Source: an uncultured Clostridium sp. (GTDB lineage: Bacteria > Bacillota > Clostridia > Oscillospirales > Acutalibacteraceae). Taken from it: a DNA stretch of 64,000 nucleotides. The DNA is taken from assembly GCA_902471875.1 (NCBI GenBank), contig CABRLN010000005.1, positions 25,006-89,005 of the forward strand, read 5' to 3'. The translations under genes and the position numbers were made by a program. This document shows, piece after piece, positions 41,948-49,624 of the stretch (positions are counted from its first letter, which is position 1; each line of letters opens with the position of its first letter). The notes under the pieces are model-generated. The model saw only the letters and a program-made list of their open reading frames with translations. It did no database searches and was not told the DNA's origin.

Positions 41948-42895
41948 CTACTCCTTATTTATAAATTCTTCAACAAAAAATCTTGGCCTTTGTTTTGTTT
42001 CAAGATATATTTTTCCTAAGTATTCACCAATAATACCAATAGCAAACAGTTGCAAGCCGCCTAGTGCCCATATTGAAACAAATGTACTTGCCCAACCCCA
42101 AACAGTAAAGCCGCAGAAAAAAGTAATTAATGTATATAAACCAAATAATAAGGCAAGAATAAATATAATAATACCAAGCCACATAATCATTCTTATTGGT
42201 TTAACACTTAATGAAGTTATACCTTGCCAGGCAAGAGCCAGCATTTTGGTAAGAGGATATTTGCTTTCACCGGCCGTACGTTCAAGTCTTTCGTATTCTA
42301 CGGTGTCACTTTTAAAGCCAATCATTGGTACCATACCACGCAAAAATAAGTTAACCTCTTTGTATTCTGCAAAAGCATCTAAAGCACGTTTGCTCATAAG
42401 TCTGAAATCAGCATGGTTGAATACAATCTCACCGCCCATAGCTTCAAGAATTTTATAAAAGCTTTCAGCAGTAAATCGTTTAAAAAATGTATCAGTTTCA
42501 CGCTTTTTGCGAACACCATAAACAATGTCGCAGCCTTTTTCATATTTGTCAAGCATTTCGTCTATAGCGTTAATATCGTCCTGCAAGTCAGCGTCAATAG
42601 ATATAACAGCATCTGCATAATCTTTTAATGTAATTAATCCTCCGTAAAGAGTATTTTGGTGACCTCTGTTACGACTCATTTTTAAACCGGATATGTACGG
42701 GCTTATTTTATTCAATTCTGTAATAATTTTCCATGTTTTGTCTTTTGAACCATCGTCTATATAAACAATTCTGCTTTTTTCAGAAATTTTTTCTTCTGAA
42801 ATCAGTTGTTTATATTTGTCCAATAATTTTATTGTTGTATCCTTTAGAACGTCTTCTTCGTTATAGCAAGGCACAGCCAAATATAGTGTTGTCAT
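41948..42895 (-). CDS. Family 2 glycosyltransferase, polyprenol-phosphate type (GtrB/CsbB-like)
   Basis: It moves a sugar from a nucleotide donor to polyprenyl phosphate at the inner membrane face. The 315-residue product has LYLAVPCYNEEDVLKDTTIK, VYIDDGSKDKTW, KMSRNRGHQNTLYGGL, and the metal-binding VISIDADLQDD. A ADFRLMSKRALDAF block follows, then two membrane segments near 233-255 and 270-295. This layout matches GtrB, CsbB and YkcC, which supply lipid-linked sugars for modifying surface polymers. AAAGGAG precedes the ATG, and a promoter lies at 42947-42975. Confidence 0.9.
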   Translation of the reverse strand: MTTLYLAVPCYNEEDVLKDTTIKLLDKYKQLISEEKISEKSRIVYIDDGSKDKTWKIITELNKISPYISGLKMSRNRGHQNTLYGGLITLKDYADAVISIDADLQDDINAIDEMLDKYEKGCDIVYGVRKKRETDTFFKRFTAESFYKILEAMGGEIVFNHADFRLMSKRALDAFAEYKEVNLFLRGMVPMIGFKSDTVEYERLERTAGESKYPLTKMLALAWQGITSLSVKPIRMIMWLGIIIFILALLFGLYTLITFFCGFTVWGWASTFVSIWALGGLQLFAIGIIGEYLGKIYLETKQRPRFFVEEFINKE

Positions 42896-42946
42896 ATGTT
42901 ACAACTCCTTTAACCTACACTTATTACTTTTGATTGTATTTAAAAC

Positions 42947-42975
42947 ATTATACCATTTTATACATGTATCTTCAA
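42947..42975 (-). promoter_or_regulatory. Promoter of the glycosyltransferase gene
   Basis: On the minus strand TTGAAG (42975-42970), a 17-bp spacer and TATAAT (42952-42947) preceded by TGG are present. Confidence 0.7.
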
Positions 42976-43036
42976 CCTAGATATAAAAGAATTAATTAAT
43001 TTTTACAGTTATTTCATAAAATGAAAATGAAAACTG

Positions 43037-43065
43037 TTGTAAAAATATATATTTAATGATAAAAT
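43037..43065 (+). promoter_or_regulatory. Promoter of the L,D-transpeptidase gene
   Basis: TTGTAA (43037-43042), a 17-bp spacer and TAAAAT (43060-43065) with a TGA before the -10 lie about 40 bp ahead of the start. Confidence 0.55.
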
Positions 43066-43105
43066 AAATATGGATATATCTATTTGAAAGAAGGATGTCC
43101 GGCTT

Positions 43106-44116
43106 ATGATTGAAAAAATAAAAAAAATACCTAAGTTATATATTGCTATAGGTTTAGTACTTATACTAATTATTATAGCTGCAATAACTGTTTGCAGTTT
43201 AAATTATTTTGGAAATAACACATCTATTATAAACCCTAGTGCTGATAATAATGATGCTACAGATGTGACTGTTGCTAAACCTACTGTGGTTGCAACACAA
43301 ATTCCAACGCAAAAAACGGTACCTTCAGAAAAATCTACACAAGCAACCGAAAGTAGTACAGAGACTTCCACAATGAAGGTTAATGTTTCTTCAGAAATTA
43401 TAAATAACCAAATTGATAACAATCAAAATGCACCTCAACAGTCCGACCCTCATCAGTCGGTTGTTCAGCCAACTGATGCAATAGTGCCAACCGAGGCTGC
43501 CACCGAAAGTGTTGAACAACAGTTGAACAGACTGATTGCTAACAGTGGGTACACTGTAGATCAAATTAACGTGCAGGGAATTAACCAGCTTGTAGTTGTT
43601 GATTCGTTTGGTACACAGGCAGATATTTATCTTTATACCAATGAAGGCGGAGAATGGGTTGATAATAACCTTAAGTGTTCCGGTTTTGTTGGCAAAAATG
43701 GTGTTGCCGAAAAACAGGGTGAAGGTGACAATATAACTCCAAGTGGATTATATTCTATAGGAGATGCTTTTTATATTAATGCACAGCCTTCTACATGGCT
43801 GAACACCTTTAAAATTACTGATAACACATATTGGGTAGATGACCCTAATTCTGTAATGTACAATAAAAAGGTAGAAGGTGACCAAAACAAAGACTGGGAA
43901 AGTGCTGAGCATATGATAGATTATTTTAACAGTTATAAATTTGGTTTTGTAATTAACTACAATATGAACCCAATAGTACCAGGCAAAGGTTCTGCAATTT
44001 TTATGCATTGCGGTACTTCAGAAACAGCAGGCTGTATAGCCGTTTCTGAAACAAATATGTTATATTACTTAGATAAATTAAATACAGCAAAAAATCCTTA
44101 TATTTTAATTTTTTGA
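43106..44116 (+). CDS. Membrane-anchored L,D-transpeptidase (YkuD) domain protein
   Basis: This predicted cell-wall enzyme forms or edits peptidoglycan 3-3 links or anchors proteins. The 336-residue protein has an N-terminal membrane segment (residues 11-33, YIAIGLVLILIIIAAITVCS). A Thr/Gln/Ser-rich linker of about 110 residues follows, then the YkuD domain: LVVVDSFGTQADIYLYTNEG, GEGDNITPSGLYSIGDAF, and the active site FMHCGTSETAGCIAVSE with catalytic Cys. The Arg that usually follows (GC-I/V-R) is Ala here, as in the COG3786-like branch. It is monocistronic and ends at a terminator. Confidence 0.87.
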   Translation: MIEKIKKIPKLYIAIGLVLILIIIAAITVCSLNYFGNNTSIINPSADNNDATDVTVAKPTVVATQIPTQKTVPSEKSTQATESSTETSTMKVNVSSEIINNQIDNNQNAPQQSDPHQSVVQPTDAIVPTEAATESVEQQLNRLIANSGYTVDQINVQGINQLVVVDSFGTQADIYLYTNEGGEWVDNNLKCSGFVGKNGVAEKQGEGDNITPSGLYSIGDAFYINAQPSTWLNTFKITDNTYWVDDPNSVMYNKKVEGDQNKDWESAEHMIDYFNSYKFGFVINYNMNPIVPGKGSAIFMHCGTSETAGCIAVSETNMLYYLDKLNTAKNPYILIF

Positions 44117-44126
44117 TATATTTTTT

Positions 44127-44168
44127 CACTGATACTAGGGGGATTCTCCAAAGTGTCAGTGATTTTTT
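44127..44168 (+). terminator. Intrinsic terminator of the L,D-transpeptidase gene
   Basis: TCACTGATACT (44127-44137) pairs with AGTGTCAGTGA (44152-44162) with one wobble, followed by TTTTTTAT. Confidence 0.85.
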
Positions 44169-44199
44169 ATGAAATAATTATTAATTTTTACAAAAGGTC

Positions 44200-44228
44200 T
44201 TTAAATATGTTTGCCTATATGATATAAT
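44200..44228 (+). promoter_or_regulatory. Promoter of the 44263 membrane protein gene
   Basis: TTTAAA (44200-44205), a 17-bp spacer and TATAAT (44223-44228) preceded by TGA. Confidence 0.55.
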
Positions 44229-44262
44229 TAGCAGGTAAAATTTAATTGAGGATGTGAACAGT

Positions 44263-44916
44263 TTGGGTACTGTAATTGCAGAGGTTTTTGCAACACAATG
44301 GGTGTTTATGCTAATAGCTGCGGTGGCTGTTGCTGCTACTTTTTTAGTAAAAAAGTTTACACCTGATTTTTATCAGAATTTTTTAAAGGGCGGCTTGGTT
44401 GTTCTTGTACTATTGCTTGTGGTATTGGCATTGTTGGTGCACGCACCTGATTTATTCCTTTTAATTCCAATAATCATTATGTGCTGTGAACTGTTTGGTT
44501 ATGGTGTTACAGGTAAGGTAGTAGGTGTATTATTTGTTGATTTTATACTTATTCAGATTGATTATAAGTTTATAACAAATATTACAGTTAACACTATCAT
44601 TTTTTACATACTTCAAATTGCTGCTGCTATATGCATAGGAATTATAATGGACAAGTATGTAAGGGAATTACAAGCGGCTAAAAGAGATGGCAAGGAGCTT
44701 ACCAACGAGGAATTAAAACAACTTGACGATGAAATTCAAGAAGATTCAAAAATAACAGATATTGATGCAGATGATGTTGTTGTTCAAGAACAAACCGATG
44801 ATATTGTAGATATTGACGTTGATGAAGATATAGAAAAGGAATATGAAGATATATCAGACGACGAACTTGACAGTCATGTTGATGAAATTTTGAACAATAT
44901 AAATATTGATAAATAG
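44263..44916 (+). CDS. Multispan membrane protein with acidic tail, unknown function
   Basis: I do not recognise a family. The 217-residue product has about five hydrophobic segments in the first 140 residues (VFMLIAAVAVAATFLV, GGLVVLVLLLVVLALLV, LFLLIPIIIMCCELFGYGV, GVLFVDFILIQI, IIFYILQIAAAICIGIIMD). A Lys/Arg-containing helix follows, then about 70 residues dominated by Asp, Glu, Ile and Val. The start may be TTG at 44263 (11 bases after GAGG) or GTG at 44254, which lies only 2 bases after it. It is monocistronic with its own promoter and terminator. Confidence 0.7.
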   Translation: MGTVIAEVFATQWVFMLIAAVAVAATFLVKKFTPDFYQNFLKGGLVVLVLLLVVLALLVHAPDLFLLIPIIIMCCELFGYGVTGKVVGVLFVDFILIQIDYKFITNITVNTIIFYILQIAAAICIGIIMDKYVRELQAAKRDGKELTNEELKQLDDEIQEDSKITDIDADDVVVQEQTDDIVDIDVDEDIEKEYEDISDDELDSHVDEILNNINIDK

Positions 44917-44922
44917 TTGATT

Positions 44923-44956
44923 TAAAGGCGGTGTGTGTTTGTACACTGCCTTTTTA
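44923..44956 (+). terminator. Intrinsic terminator of the membrane protein gene
   Basis: AAAGGCGGTGT pairs with ACACTGCCTTT with one wobble, followed by TTTAA. It lies 7 bases after the stop codon. Confidence 0.8.
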
Positions 44957-44962
44957 ATATCT

Positions 44963-45099
44963 AGTGAAACACTGAATAAATCCCGTAATATTTCACAAAA
45001 TTTCTTGACAGGCAACAAGTTTGCACGCGTAATTTATGCTTCGTCCGGCGAAATTTCTGACTGCACAATCTGCGCACCGTATTTAATCAGTGTTTCCCT
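44963..45099. mobile_element. MITE-like element with 19-bp terminal inverted repeats
   Basis: AGTGAAACACTGAATAAAT (44963-44981) and ATTTAATCAGTGTTTCCCT (45081-45099) are inverted copies with 17 of 19 matches. The 137-bp element is richer in GC than its surroundings (for example GCTTCGTCCGGCG near 45040) and holds no convincing gene. It lies between a terminator and the rnpB promoter. No clear target-site duplication was seen. Small non-coding size with inverted ends fits a MITE (inference). Confidence 0.55.
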
Positions 45100-45112
45100 T
45101 GATATATTTGGG

Positions 45113-45141
45113 TTGACAACTTAAATTTTATATATTAAAAT
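45113..45141 (+). promoter_or_regulatory. Promoter of rnpB
   Basis: TTGACA (45113-45118), a 17-bp spacer and TAAAAT (45136-45141) put the start near 45148, exactly where the RNA helix P1 begins. Confidence 0.8.
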
Positions 45142-45147
45142 AAATTC

Positions 45148-45496
45148 AGTGAGTAAACTGAACGACTGCGGTTACAAAGCCGAAAGGCTGTACCCGAGGA
45201 AAGTCCGGGCTCCACAGGGCAAGAATAACGGCTAACGGCCGCCGGGGGTGACCCCAGGGAAAGTGCAACAGAGATATACCGCCGGTTTTACCGGTAAGGG
45301 TGGAAAGGCGAGGTAAGAGCTCACCGGCGTTAAGGAGACTTAACGGCCCTGTAAACCCTATTCGGAGCAACACCGTGGAAAGACATTATGCATTTGCCCG
45401 ATGCGTCTTAGGAGGTGGCATTGAGCAGTTTCGGCAACGAGCTGCCAAGATAGATGGTCGTTCACGACAGAACTCGGCTTATAGGTTTAGTCACTC
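45148..45496 (+). ncRNA. rnpB: RNase P RNA
   Basis: This is the catalytic RNA that removes 5' leaders from pre-tRNA. The universal segment GAGGAAAGTCCGGGCTCC lies near 45197, the P4 partner ACAGAACTCGGCTTATAGG lies near 45467, and AGTGAGTAAAC at the 5' end pairs with GTTTAGTCACT at the 3' end (helix P1). The central CAGAGATATACCGCC and GGTAAGAGCTCACCGG segments look like the ancestral type A architecture, not the Bacillus type B. Length is about 349 bases. End points come from the P1 pairing and are good to a few bases. Confidence 0.95.
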
Positions 45497-45546
45497 TTAT
45501 ATGAATATTTTTTGTAGGTATAAAATATTATATCTTAGCAAAAGTA

Positions 45547-45585
45547 ATCCCTCACCGTAGTGCTTGGTGAGGGATTTGCTTTTCT
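45547..45585 (+). terminator. Intrinsic terminator of rnpB
   Basis: A perfect 11-bp stem (AATCCCTCACC at 45547-45557 with GGTGAGGGATT at 45567-45577) is followed by TGCTTTTCT. Confidence 0.85.
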
Positions 45586-45687
45586 ACAAAGTAAAAAATC
45601 ACAGTGGCTTATGCTAAAATTTTTTATTTTTAATGATATCAGCAATAATACAGACAAGTATTTTCTTACAGTTTTAATTTATAGGCA

Positions 45688-45717
45688 AAAAATGCACAGC
45701 CAACGCTGTGCATTTTT
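45688..45717 (-). terminator. Intrinsic terminator of ileS
   Basis: A perfect 13-bp stem (45688-45700 with 45705-45717) has a CAAC loop and A/T flanks that work in both directions. It lies 17 bases beyond the ileS stop. Confidence 0.85.
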
Positions 45718-45733
45718 ATATAATCGCAATTTG

Positions 45734-48700
45734 TTAATTAATCTTTTTAACTGATAAGGTGACTTTTTCGCCATTAATGTTCCAGTCTTTTACAAAGCCA
45801 TCAGTAATATTTGTAATTTCATTAGCTAGAACATCAGTTGCAATGTTTTCTTCATTTTTGCTCATAATGTCAGCAATTTTTTTATTGTCAGCCACACCAA
45901 TTATAATGCGGTCCATAACCTCAAAGCCTGCGTCCTTACGCATTGTTTGAATTTTGCTTATAATCTCACGAACAAAGCCTTCTTCAATAAGCTCAGGGGT
46001 TAATGTTGTGTCAAGTACAACTGTAATACCGTTCTCGCTTACAGTATACAAGCCTTCCATTTGTTTAACGTCAATCAGCAAATCTTCTTCAGACAGCTTA
46101 ATGTCGCCTGTTGAAACGCTAAGTGTCATTTCACCGGTTTCGTTAAGCTCTGCTTTAGCTTTAGCTCCGTCAACATTTGCAAGTGCTGTGCGAATTTCGC
46201 CTAACAGCTTACCATATTTTGGACCAAGCGTTTTTAGTTGTGGTTTAAATGAATAAGAAACAAATCCTGCAACATCGTCTGTAAATTCAACAGCTTTAAT
46301 ATTCAGTTCATCTTCAATAATGTCAACATAGAACTTGTCAAGCACCTTTTCAGCTTTAACATACATTTTAGCAAGTGGCTGACGGTTTTTCATTGCAGAA
46401 CCGTTTCTTGCCGAACGACCCAGTACAACTACTTTTAAAACTTCGTCCATATCAGCTTCTAACTGCAAATCAATAGCAGCTTCGTCAACGGCAGGGAAGT
46501 TGCATAGATGTACACTTTCAGGTGAACTTTTATCAATTGTGCAAACCAAATTTTGATAAATTGATTCTGCCATAAACGGAATCATAGGTGCAGCTGCTTT
46601 AGCTATTGTAACTAATGCTGTATATAATGTCATATAGGCATTAATCTTGTCTTGTGACATATCCTGTACCCAAAATCTTTCACGGCATCTTCTTACATAC
46701 CAGTTACTCATTTCGTCAACAAAGTCCTGCAAAGCTCTTGCTGCCTCAGGAATTTTATAGTTAGACAAGCAGCTGTCAACAGCCTTTACTGTTGAGTTCA
46801 GTCTTGAAAGCAGCCATTTGTCAATAACTGTAAGGTTTTCTTTATTAAGAGTATATTTTGTAGCGTCAAAGTTGTCAATGTTAGCATATAAAACGAAGAA
46901 TGCATATGTGTTCCATAGTGTGCCCATAAATTTACGCTGACCCTCAACAACTGCTTTTCCGTAAAATCTTTTTGGCAGCCATGGGTTGGAATTGGTGTAA
47001 AAGTACCATCTTATAGCGTCTGCGCCATAGGTTTGAAGTGCCTCAAACGGGTCAACTGCATTGCCCTTTGATTTGGACATTTTTTGTCCGTTTTCGTCCT
47101 GAACAAGTCCAAGAACTATTACGTTTTTATAAGGAGCCTTGTCAAAAATTAGGGTTGAAATTGCAAGCAGAGAATAGAACCAGCCTCTTGTTTGGTCAAC
47201 AGCTTCAGATATAAAATCAGCAGGGAATTGTGACTCGAACAATTCTTTGTTCTCAAAAGGATAGTGGTGTTGTGCAAAAGGCATTGAGCCTGAGTCAAAC
47301 CAACAGTCAATTACCTCAGGTACTCTGTGCATTTCTTTACCGCAGTGAGAACATTTAATTGTTACTGCATCTATGTATGGTCTATGCAGTTCAATATCCT
47401 CAGGGCAGTTGTCAGACATTGACTTAAGCTCTTCAATACTGCCTATAGAATGTCTGTGACCGCACTCACATTCCCAAATATTAAGTGGTGTACCCCAATA
47501 TCTGTTTCTTGAAATACCCCAGTCTTGTACATTATTTAGCCAGTCACCAAATCTGCCCTTGCCAATAGAATCAGGAATCCAGTTTACAGTATTATTATTT
47601 GCAATAAGCTTATCTTTTACATCGGTCATCTTAATAAACCAAGAATCTCTTGCATAATAAATAAGAGGTGTGTCACATCTCCAGCAATGAGGATAAGAGT
47701 GTTCATATTTTGGTGCTGAAAACAGCAAGCCTCGTTTTTCAAGGTCAACTAAAACCTCTTTGTCAGCGTCTTTGCAGAAAGTGCCTGCCCAAGGAGTTTC
47801 TTCGGTCATTTCACCTTTTGAATTTACAAGCTGTACAAGAGGAAGATCGTATTTTCTGCCAACATTGGCGTCGTCTTCACCAAATGCAGGTGCAATGTGT
47901 ACAACACCTGTACCGTCAGTTAGTGTAACATAGCTGTCGCAGGTAATGTAATAGCACTTCTTTTTTGGTGTAACAAAGTTAAATAAAGGCTCGTATTCTT
48001 TATATTCAAGGTCTTTTCCTTTATAGGTTTCAAGTACGGTATAATCTCCTTCAATAACACTTTCTACCAGTGCTTTAGCCATATAGTAAACAGCGTCAGC
48101 CGTTTGAATTTTTACATAGTCCTCATCAGGGTTTACACACAGTGCAACATTAGAAGGCAATGTCCATGGTGTTGTTGTCCATGCAAGAATATATGCGTCT
48201 TCACCTTTAGTCTTAAACTTTGCAATAGCTGAGCGTTCTTTTACATCCTTATAGCCTTGAGCCACCTCGTGTGAAGAAAGGGGAGTACCGCAGCGTGGGC
48301 AGTAAGGAACAATTTTGAAGCCTTTATATAGTAAGCCTTTGTCAAATATTTGTTTTAAAGCCCACCATTCCGACTCAATAAAATTATTGTCATATGTAAC
48401 GTAAGGATTATCCATATCAGCCCAAAAGCCAACAGTATCAGAAAAATCCTCCCACATGCCTTTATATTTCCAAACAGATTCCTTGCATTTTGTTATAAAA
48501 GGTTCTAAGCCGTATTCTTCAATTTGTTCCTTGCCGTCCAAGCCCAACAGCTTTTCAACCTCAAGCTCAACAGGCAAACCGTGTGTGTCCCAGCCGGCTT
48601 TTCTTGGTACCATACAGCCTTTCATTGTCTGGTATCTTGGAATCATATCTTTAATAACACGTGTTAGTACATGACCAATATGAGGCTTACCGTTAGCAGT

Positions 48701-48844
48701 TGGAGGTCCGTCATAAAATACATATGGCTTACCTCCTTTACGCTCCTCAATACTTTTTTCAAAGATTTTGTGTTCTTTCCAGAATTTTTCAATTTCTTTT
48801 TCACGCTGAACAAAATCAAGATTAGTTTCAACCTTTTTGTACAT
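45734..48844 (-). CDS. ileS: Isoleucyl-tRNA synthetase
   Basis: This class I enzyme charges tRNA-Ile and edits Val-tRNA-Ile. The 1036-residue protein has the HIGH motif in GPPTANGKPHIGHVLTRVIK, an editing domain with AWTTTPWTLPSNVALCVNP, the KMSKS motif in NGQKMSKSKGNAVDP, a WDTHGLPVELE block and an anticodon-binding domain. Length above 1000 and the lack of a C-terminal four-Cys zinc ribbon place it in the longer, eukaryote-like (IleS2-type) branch, which is often less sensitive to mupirocin (inference). AGGAGGT lies 8 bases before the ATG. It is preceded by a T-box leader. Confidence 0.97.
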   Translation of the reverse strand: MYKKVETNLDFVQREKEIEKFWKEHKIFEKSIEERKGGKPYVFYDGPPTANGKPHIGHVLTRVIKDMIPRYQTMKGCMVPRKAGWDTHGLPVELEVEKLLGLDGKEQIEEYGLEPFITKCKESVWKYKGMWEDFSDTVGFWADMDNPYVTYDNNFIESEWWALKQIFDKGLLYKGFKIVPYCPRCGTPLSSHEVAQGYKDVKERSAIAKFKTKGEDAYILAWTTTPWTLPSNVALCVNPDEDYVKIQTADAVYYMAKALVESVIEGDYTVLETYKGKDLEYKEYEPLFNFVTPKKKCYYITCDSYVTLTDGTGVVHIAPAFGEDDANVGRKYDLPLVQLVNSKGEMTEETPWAGTFCKDADKEVLVDLEKRGLLFSAPKYEHSYPHCWRCDTPLIYYARDSWFIKMTDVKDKLIANNNTVNWIPDSIGKGRFGDWLNNVQDWGISRNRYWGTPLNIWECECGHRHSIGSIEELKSMSDNCPEDIELHRPYIDAVTIKCSHCGKEMHRVPEVIDCWFDSGSMPFAQHHYPFENKELFESQFPADFISEAVDQTRGWFYSLLAISTLIFDKAPYKNVIVLGLVQDENGQKMSKSKGNAVDPFEALQTYGADAIRWYFYTNSNPWLPKRFYGKAVVEGQRKFMGTLWNTYAFFVLYANIDNFDATKYTLNKENLTVIDKWLLSRLNSTVKAVDSCLSNYKIPEAARALQDFVDEMSNWYVRRCRERFWVQDMSQDKINAYMTLYTALVTIAKAAAPMIPFMAESIYQNLVCTIDKSSPESVHLCNFPAVDEAAIDLQLEADMDEVLKVVVLGRSARNGSAMKNRQPLAKMYVKAEKVLDKFYVDIIEDELNIKAVEFTDDVAGFVSYSFKPQLKTLGPKYGKLLGEIRTALANVDGAKAKAELNETGEMTLSVSTGDIKLSEEDLLIDVKQMEGLYTVSENGITVVLDTTLTPELIEEGFVREIISKIQTMRKDAGFEVMDRIIIGVADNKKIADIMSKNEENIATDVLANEITNITDGFVKDWNINGEKVTLSVKKIN

Positions 48845-48860
48845 TGCTTAAACCTCCTAT

Positions 48861-48900
48861 AAAAAATAAAAGGTCTTCATCCATAATAGGACGAAGACCT
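48861..48900 (-). terminator. Regulatory terminator of the ileS T-box leader
   Basis: On the minus strand a 12-bp stem (48900-48889 with 48882-48871, one wobble) is followed by TTTATTTTTT. The upstream T-box sequence can pair with its 5' arm region to form the antiterminator. Confidence 0.85.
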
Positions 48901-49105
48901 AAAAACTTCGTGAAACCACCCATTACAGCATACTTCATATGCGTTTCGTTTAACGGCGAAAAACCGGCACATCTTAATTGCAACAGCTTTCAGACGGCTA
49001 CTCCGAAGTGATTTGCAGTTTAATGAAATATCAGGCTTGCACCATACCCCAACTCGCTTAAAATCTTAGAAAACTGCCTGTCTTCATCAATGTATTTATC
49101 TATAA
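48865..49105 (-). promoter_or_regulatory. T-box riboswitch (tRNA-Ile responsive) upstream of ileS
   Basis: Uncharged tRNA-Ile binding to this leader favours the antiterminator and lets ileS be transcribed. On the minus strand I see Stem I beginning GATGAAGACAGGCA, the AG-rich element AGCGAGTTGGGG with GGTGCAAGCC, and a specifier loop AAATCACTTCGGAGTAGCC with Ile codon ATC at 49012-49010. The conserved T-box TGGGTGGTTTCACG lies at 48922-48909, followed by the terminator. The predicted transcription start is near 49104. Confidence 0.93.
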
Positions 49106-49110
49106 AAGTC

Positions 49111-49139
49111 ATGGTAACATAAACTTTATGTAAAGTCAA
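49111..49139 (-). promoter_or_regulatory. Promoter proximal to the ileS T-box
   Basis: On the minus strand TTGACT (49139-49134, inside the last 27-bp repeat), a 17-bp spacer and TACCAT (49116-49111) place the start at the base of Stem I. The -10 is a 4/6 match. Confidence 0.55.
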
Positions 49140-49258
49140 TATTATTTTGAGTTTATGTAAAGTCAATATTATTTTGAGTTTATGTAAAGTCAATATTATT
49201 TTGAGTTTATGTAAAGTCAATATTATTTTAGAGTTTATGTAAAGTCAATATTATTTTG
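49125..49258 (-). repeat. Five tandem copies of a 27-bp promoter-like repeat upstream of ileS
   Basis: The word TTTATGTAAAGTCAAT (plus strand) starts at 49125, 49152, 49179, 49206 and 49234, a period of 27, 27, 27 and 28. On the minus strand each unit supplies TTGACT, 16 bases, then TAATAT, whose end abuts the next TTGAC. Apart from one inserted base the copies are identical where they overlap. Every unit could act as a sigma-A promoter aimed at the ileS T-box, or as one site in an array bound by a protein. Confidence 0.9.
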
Positions 49259-49259
49259 A

Positions 49260-49273
49260 CGTTTATATAAACG
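49260..49273. repeat. 14-bp perfect palindrome next to the repeat array
   Basis: CGTTTATATAAACG is its own reverse complement and sits immediately upstream (relative to ileS) of the five-copy array. It has the look of a dimeric repressor site. Confidence 0.55.
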
Positions 49274-49503
49274 AATATGCAAAAAGCTTACTTTATATAT
49301 CAATTTTGTTTTGATATTCAACTAATGCACATCTGTTTTATGCAATTATTTAACAAATATCATATAACATATCAAACTAAAAGTAGTAAATTTACGGTTA
49401 ATTTTGCCAAAGGTGTTTAGGAACACTGTGAAAAACACCTGTTTTCTTTAAAATGTGTGTTATTTTTAGTTGTGCTAAAACACATAAAAGCTTTATGCTG
49501 GTG
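49274..49503. other. Divergent intergenic region with two hairpins
   Basis: This is AT-rich spacer between the ileS array and the amtB promoter. A terminator-like hairpin (AGGTGTTT near 49412 with AAACACCT near 49434, then GTTTTCTTT) faces right without an evident gene before it. A second imperfect hairpin spans about 49453-49485. I saw no promoter or open frame that would explain them. Confidence 0.45.
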
Positions 49504-49532
49504 TTGACAAATAAAAACTGTTATGCTAAAAT
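49504..49532 (+). promoter_or_regulatory. Promoter of amtB-glnB
   Basis: TTGACA (49504-49509), a 17-bp spacer and an extended -10 TGCTAAAAT (49524-49532) predict a start near 49539. Confidence 0.8.
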
Positions 49533-49543
49533 GACACCACAAC

Positions 49544-49592
49544 AAAGACGTTGAACAAAACCATTTAGGAATGTTCAACGTCTTTTTGTTTT
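49544..49592 (+). terminator. Leader terminator/attenuator upstream of amtB
   Basis: A perfect 13-bp stem (AAAGACGTTGAAC at 49544-49556 with GTTCAACGTCTTT at 49573-49585) is followed by TTGTTTTCT. It begins about 5 bases after the predicted start and ends about 33 bases before the amtB ATG, so it lies inside the leader. Unless antitermination occurs it should block amtB transcription. Confidence 0.78.
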
Positions 49593-49624
49593 CTAAATTA
49601 CTTTTTAAGAAAGGGAGAATTGAA

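Noticed and set aside
44933..45124. 63-codon open frame in front of rnpB
   Set aside because: It begins inside a terminator hairpin and crosses both ends of the MITE-like element and the rnpB -35 box.
45300..45560. Protein-coding frames in 45146-45560
   Set aside because: They fall within RNase P RNA, which explains the sequence conservation.
49020..49220. Minus-strand open frame of 66 codons with repeated LHKLKIILT units
   Set aside because: It is only the translation of the tandem DNA repeat and overlaps the T-box leader.
49125..49258. CRISPR array
   Set aside because: The repeats are contiguous 27-28-mers without variable spacers, and no cas gene is in the window.
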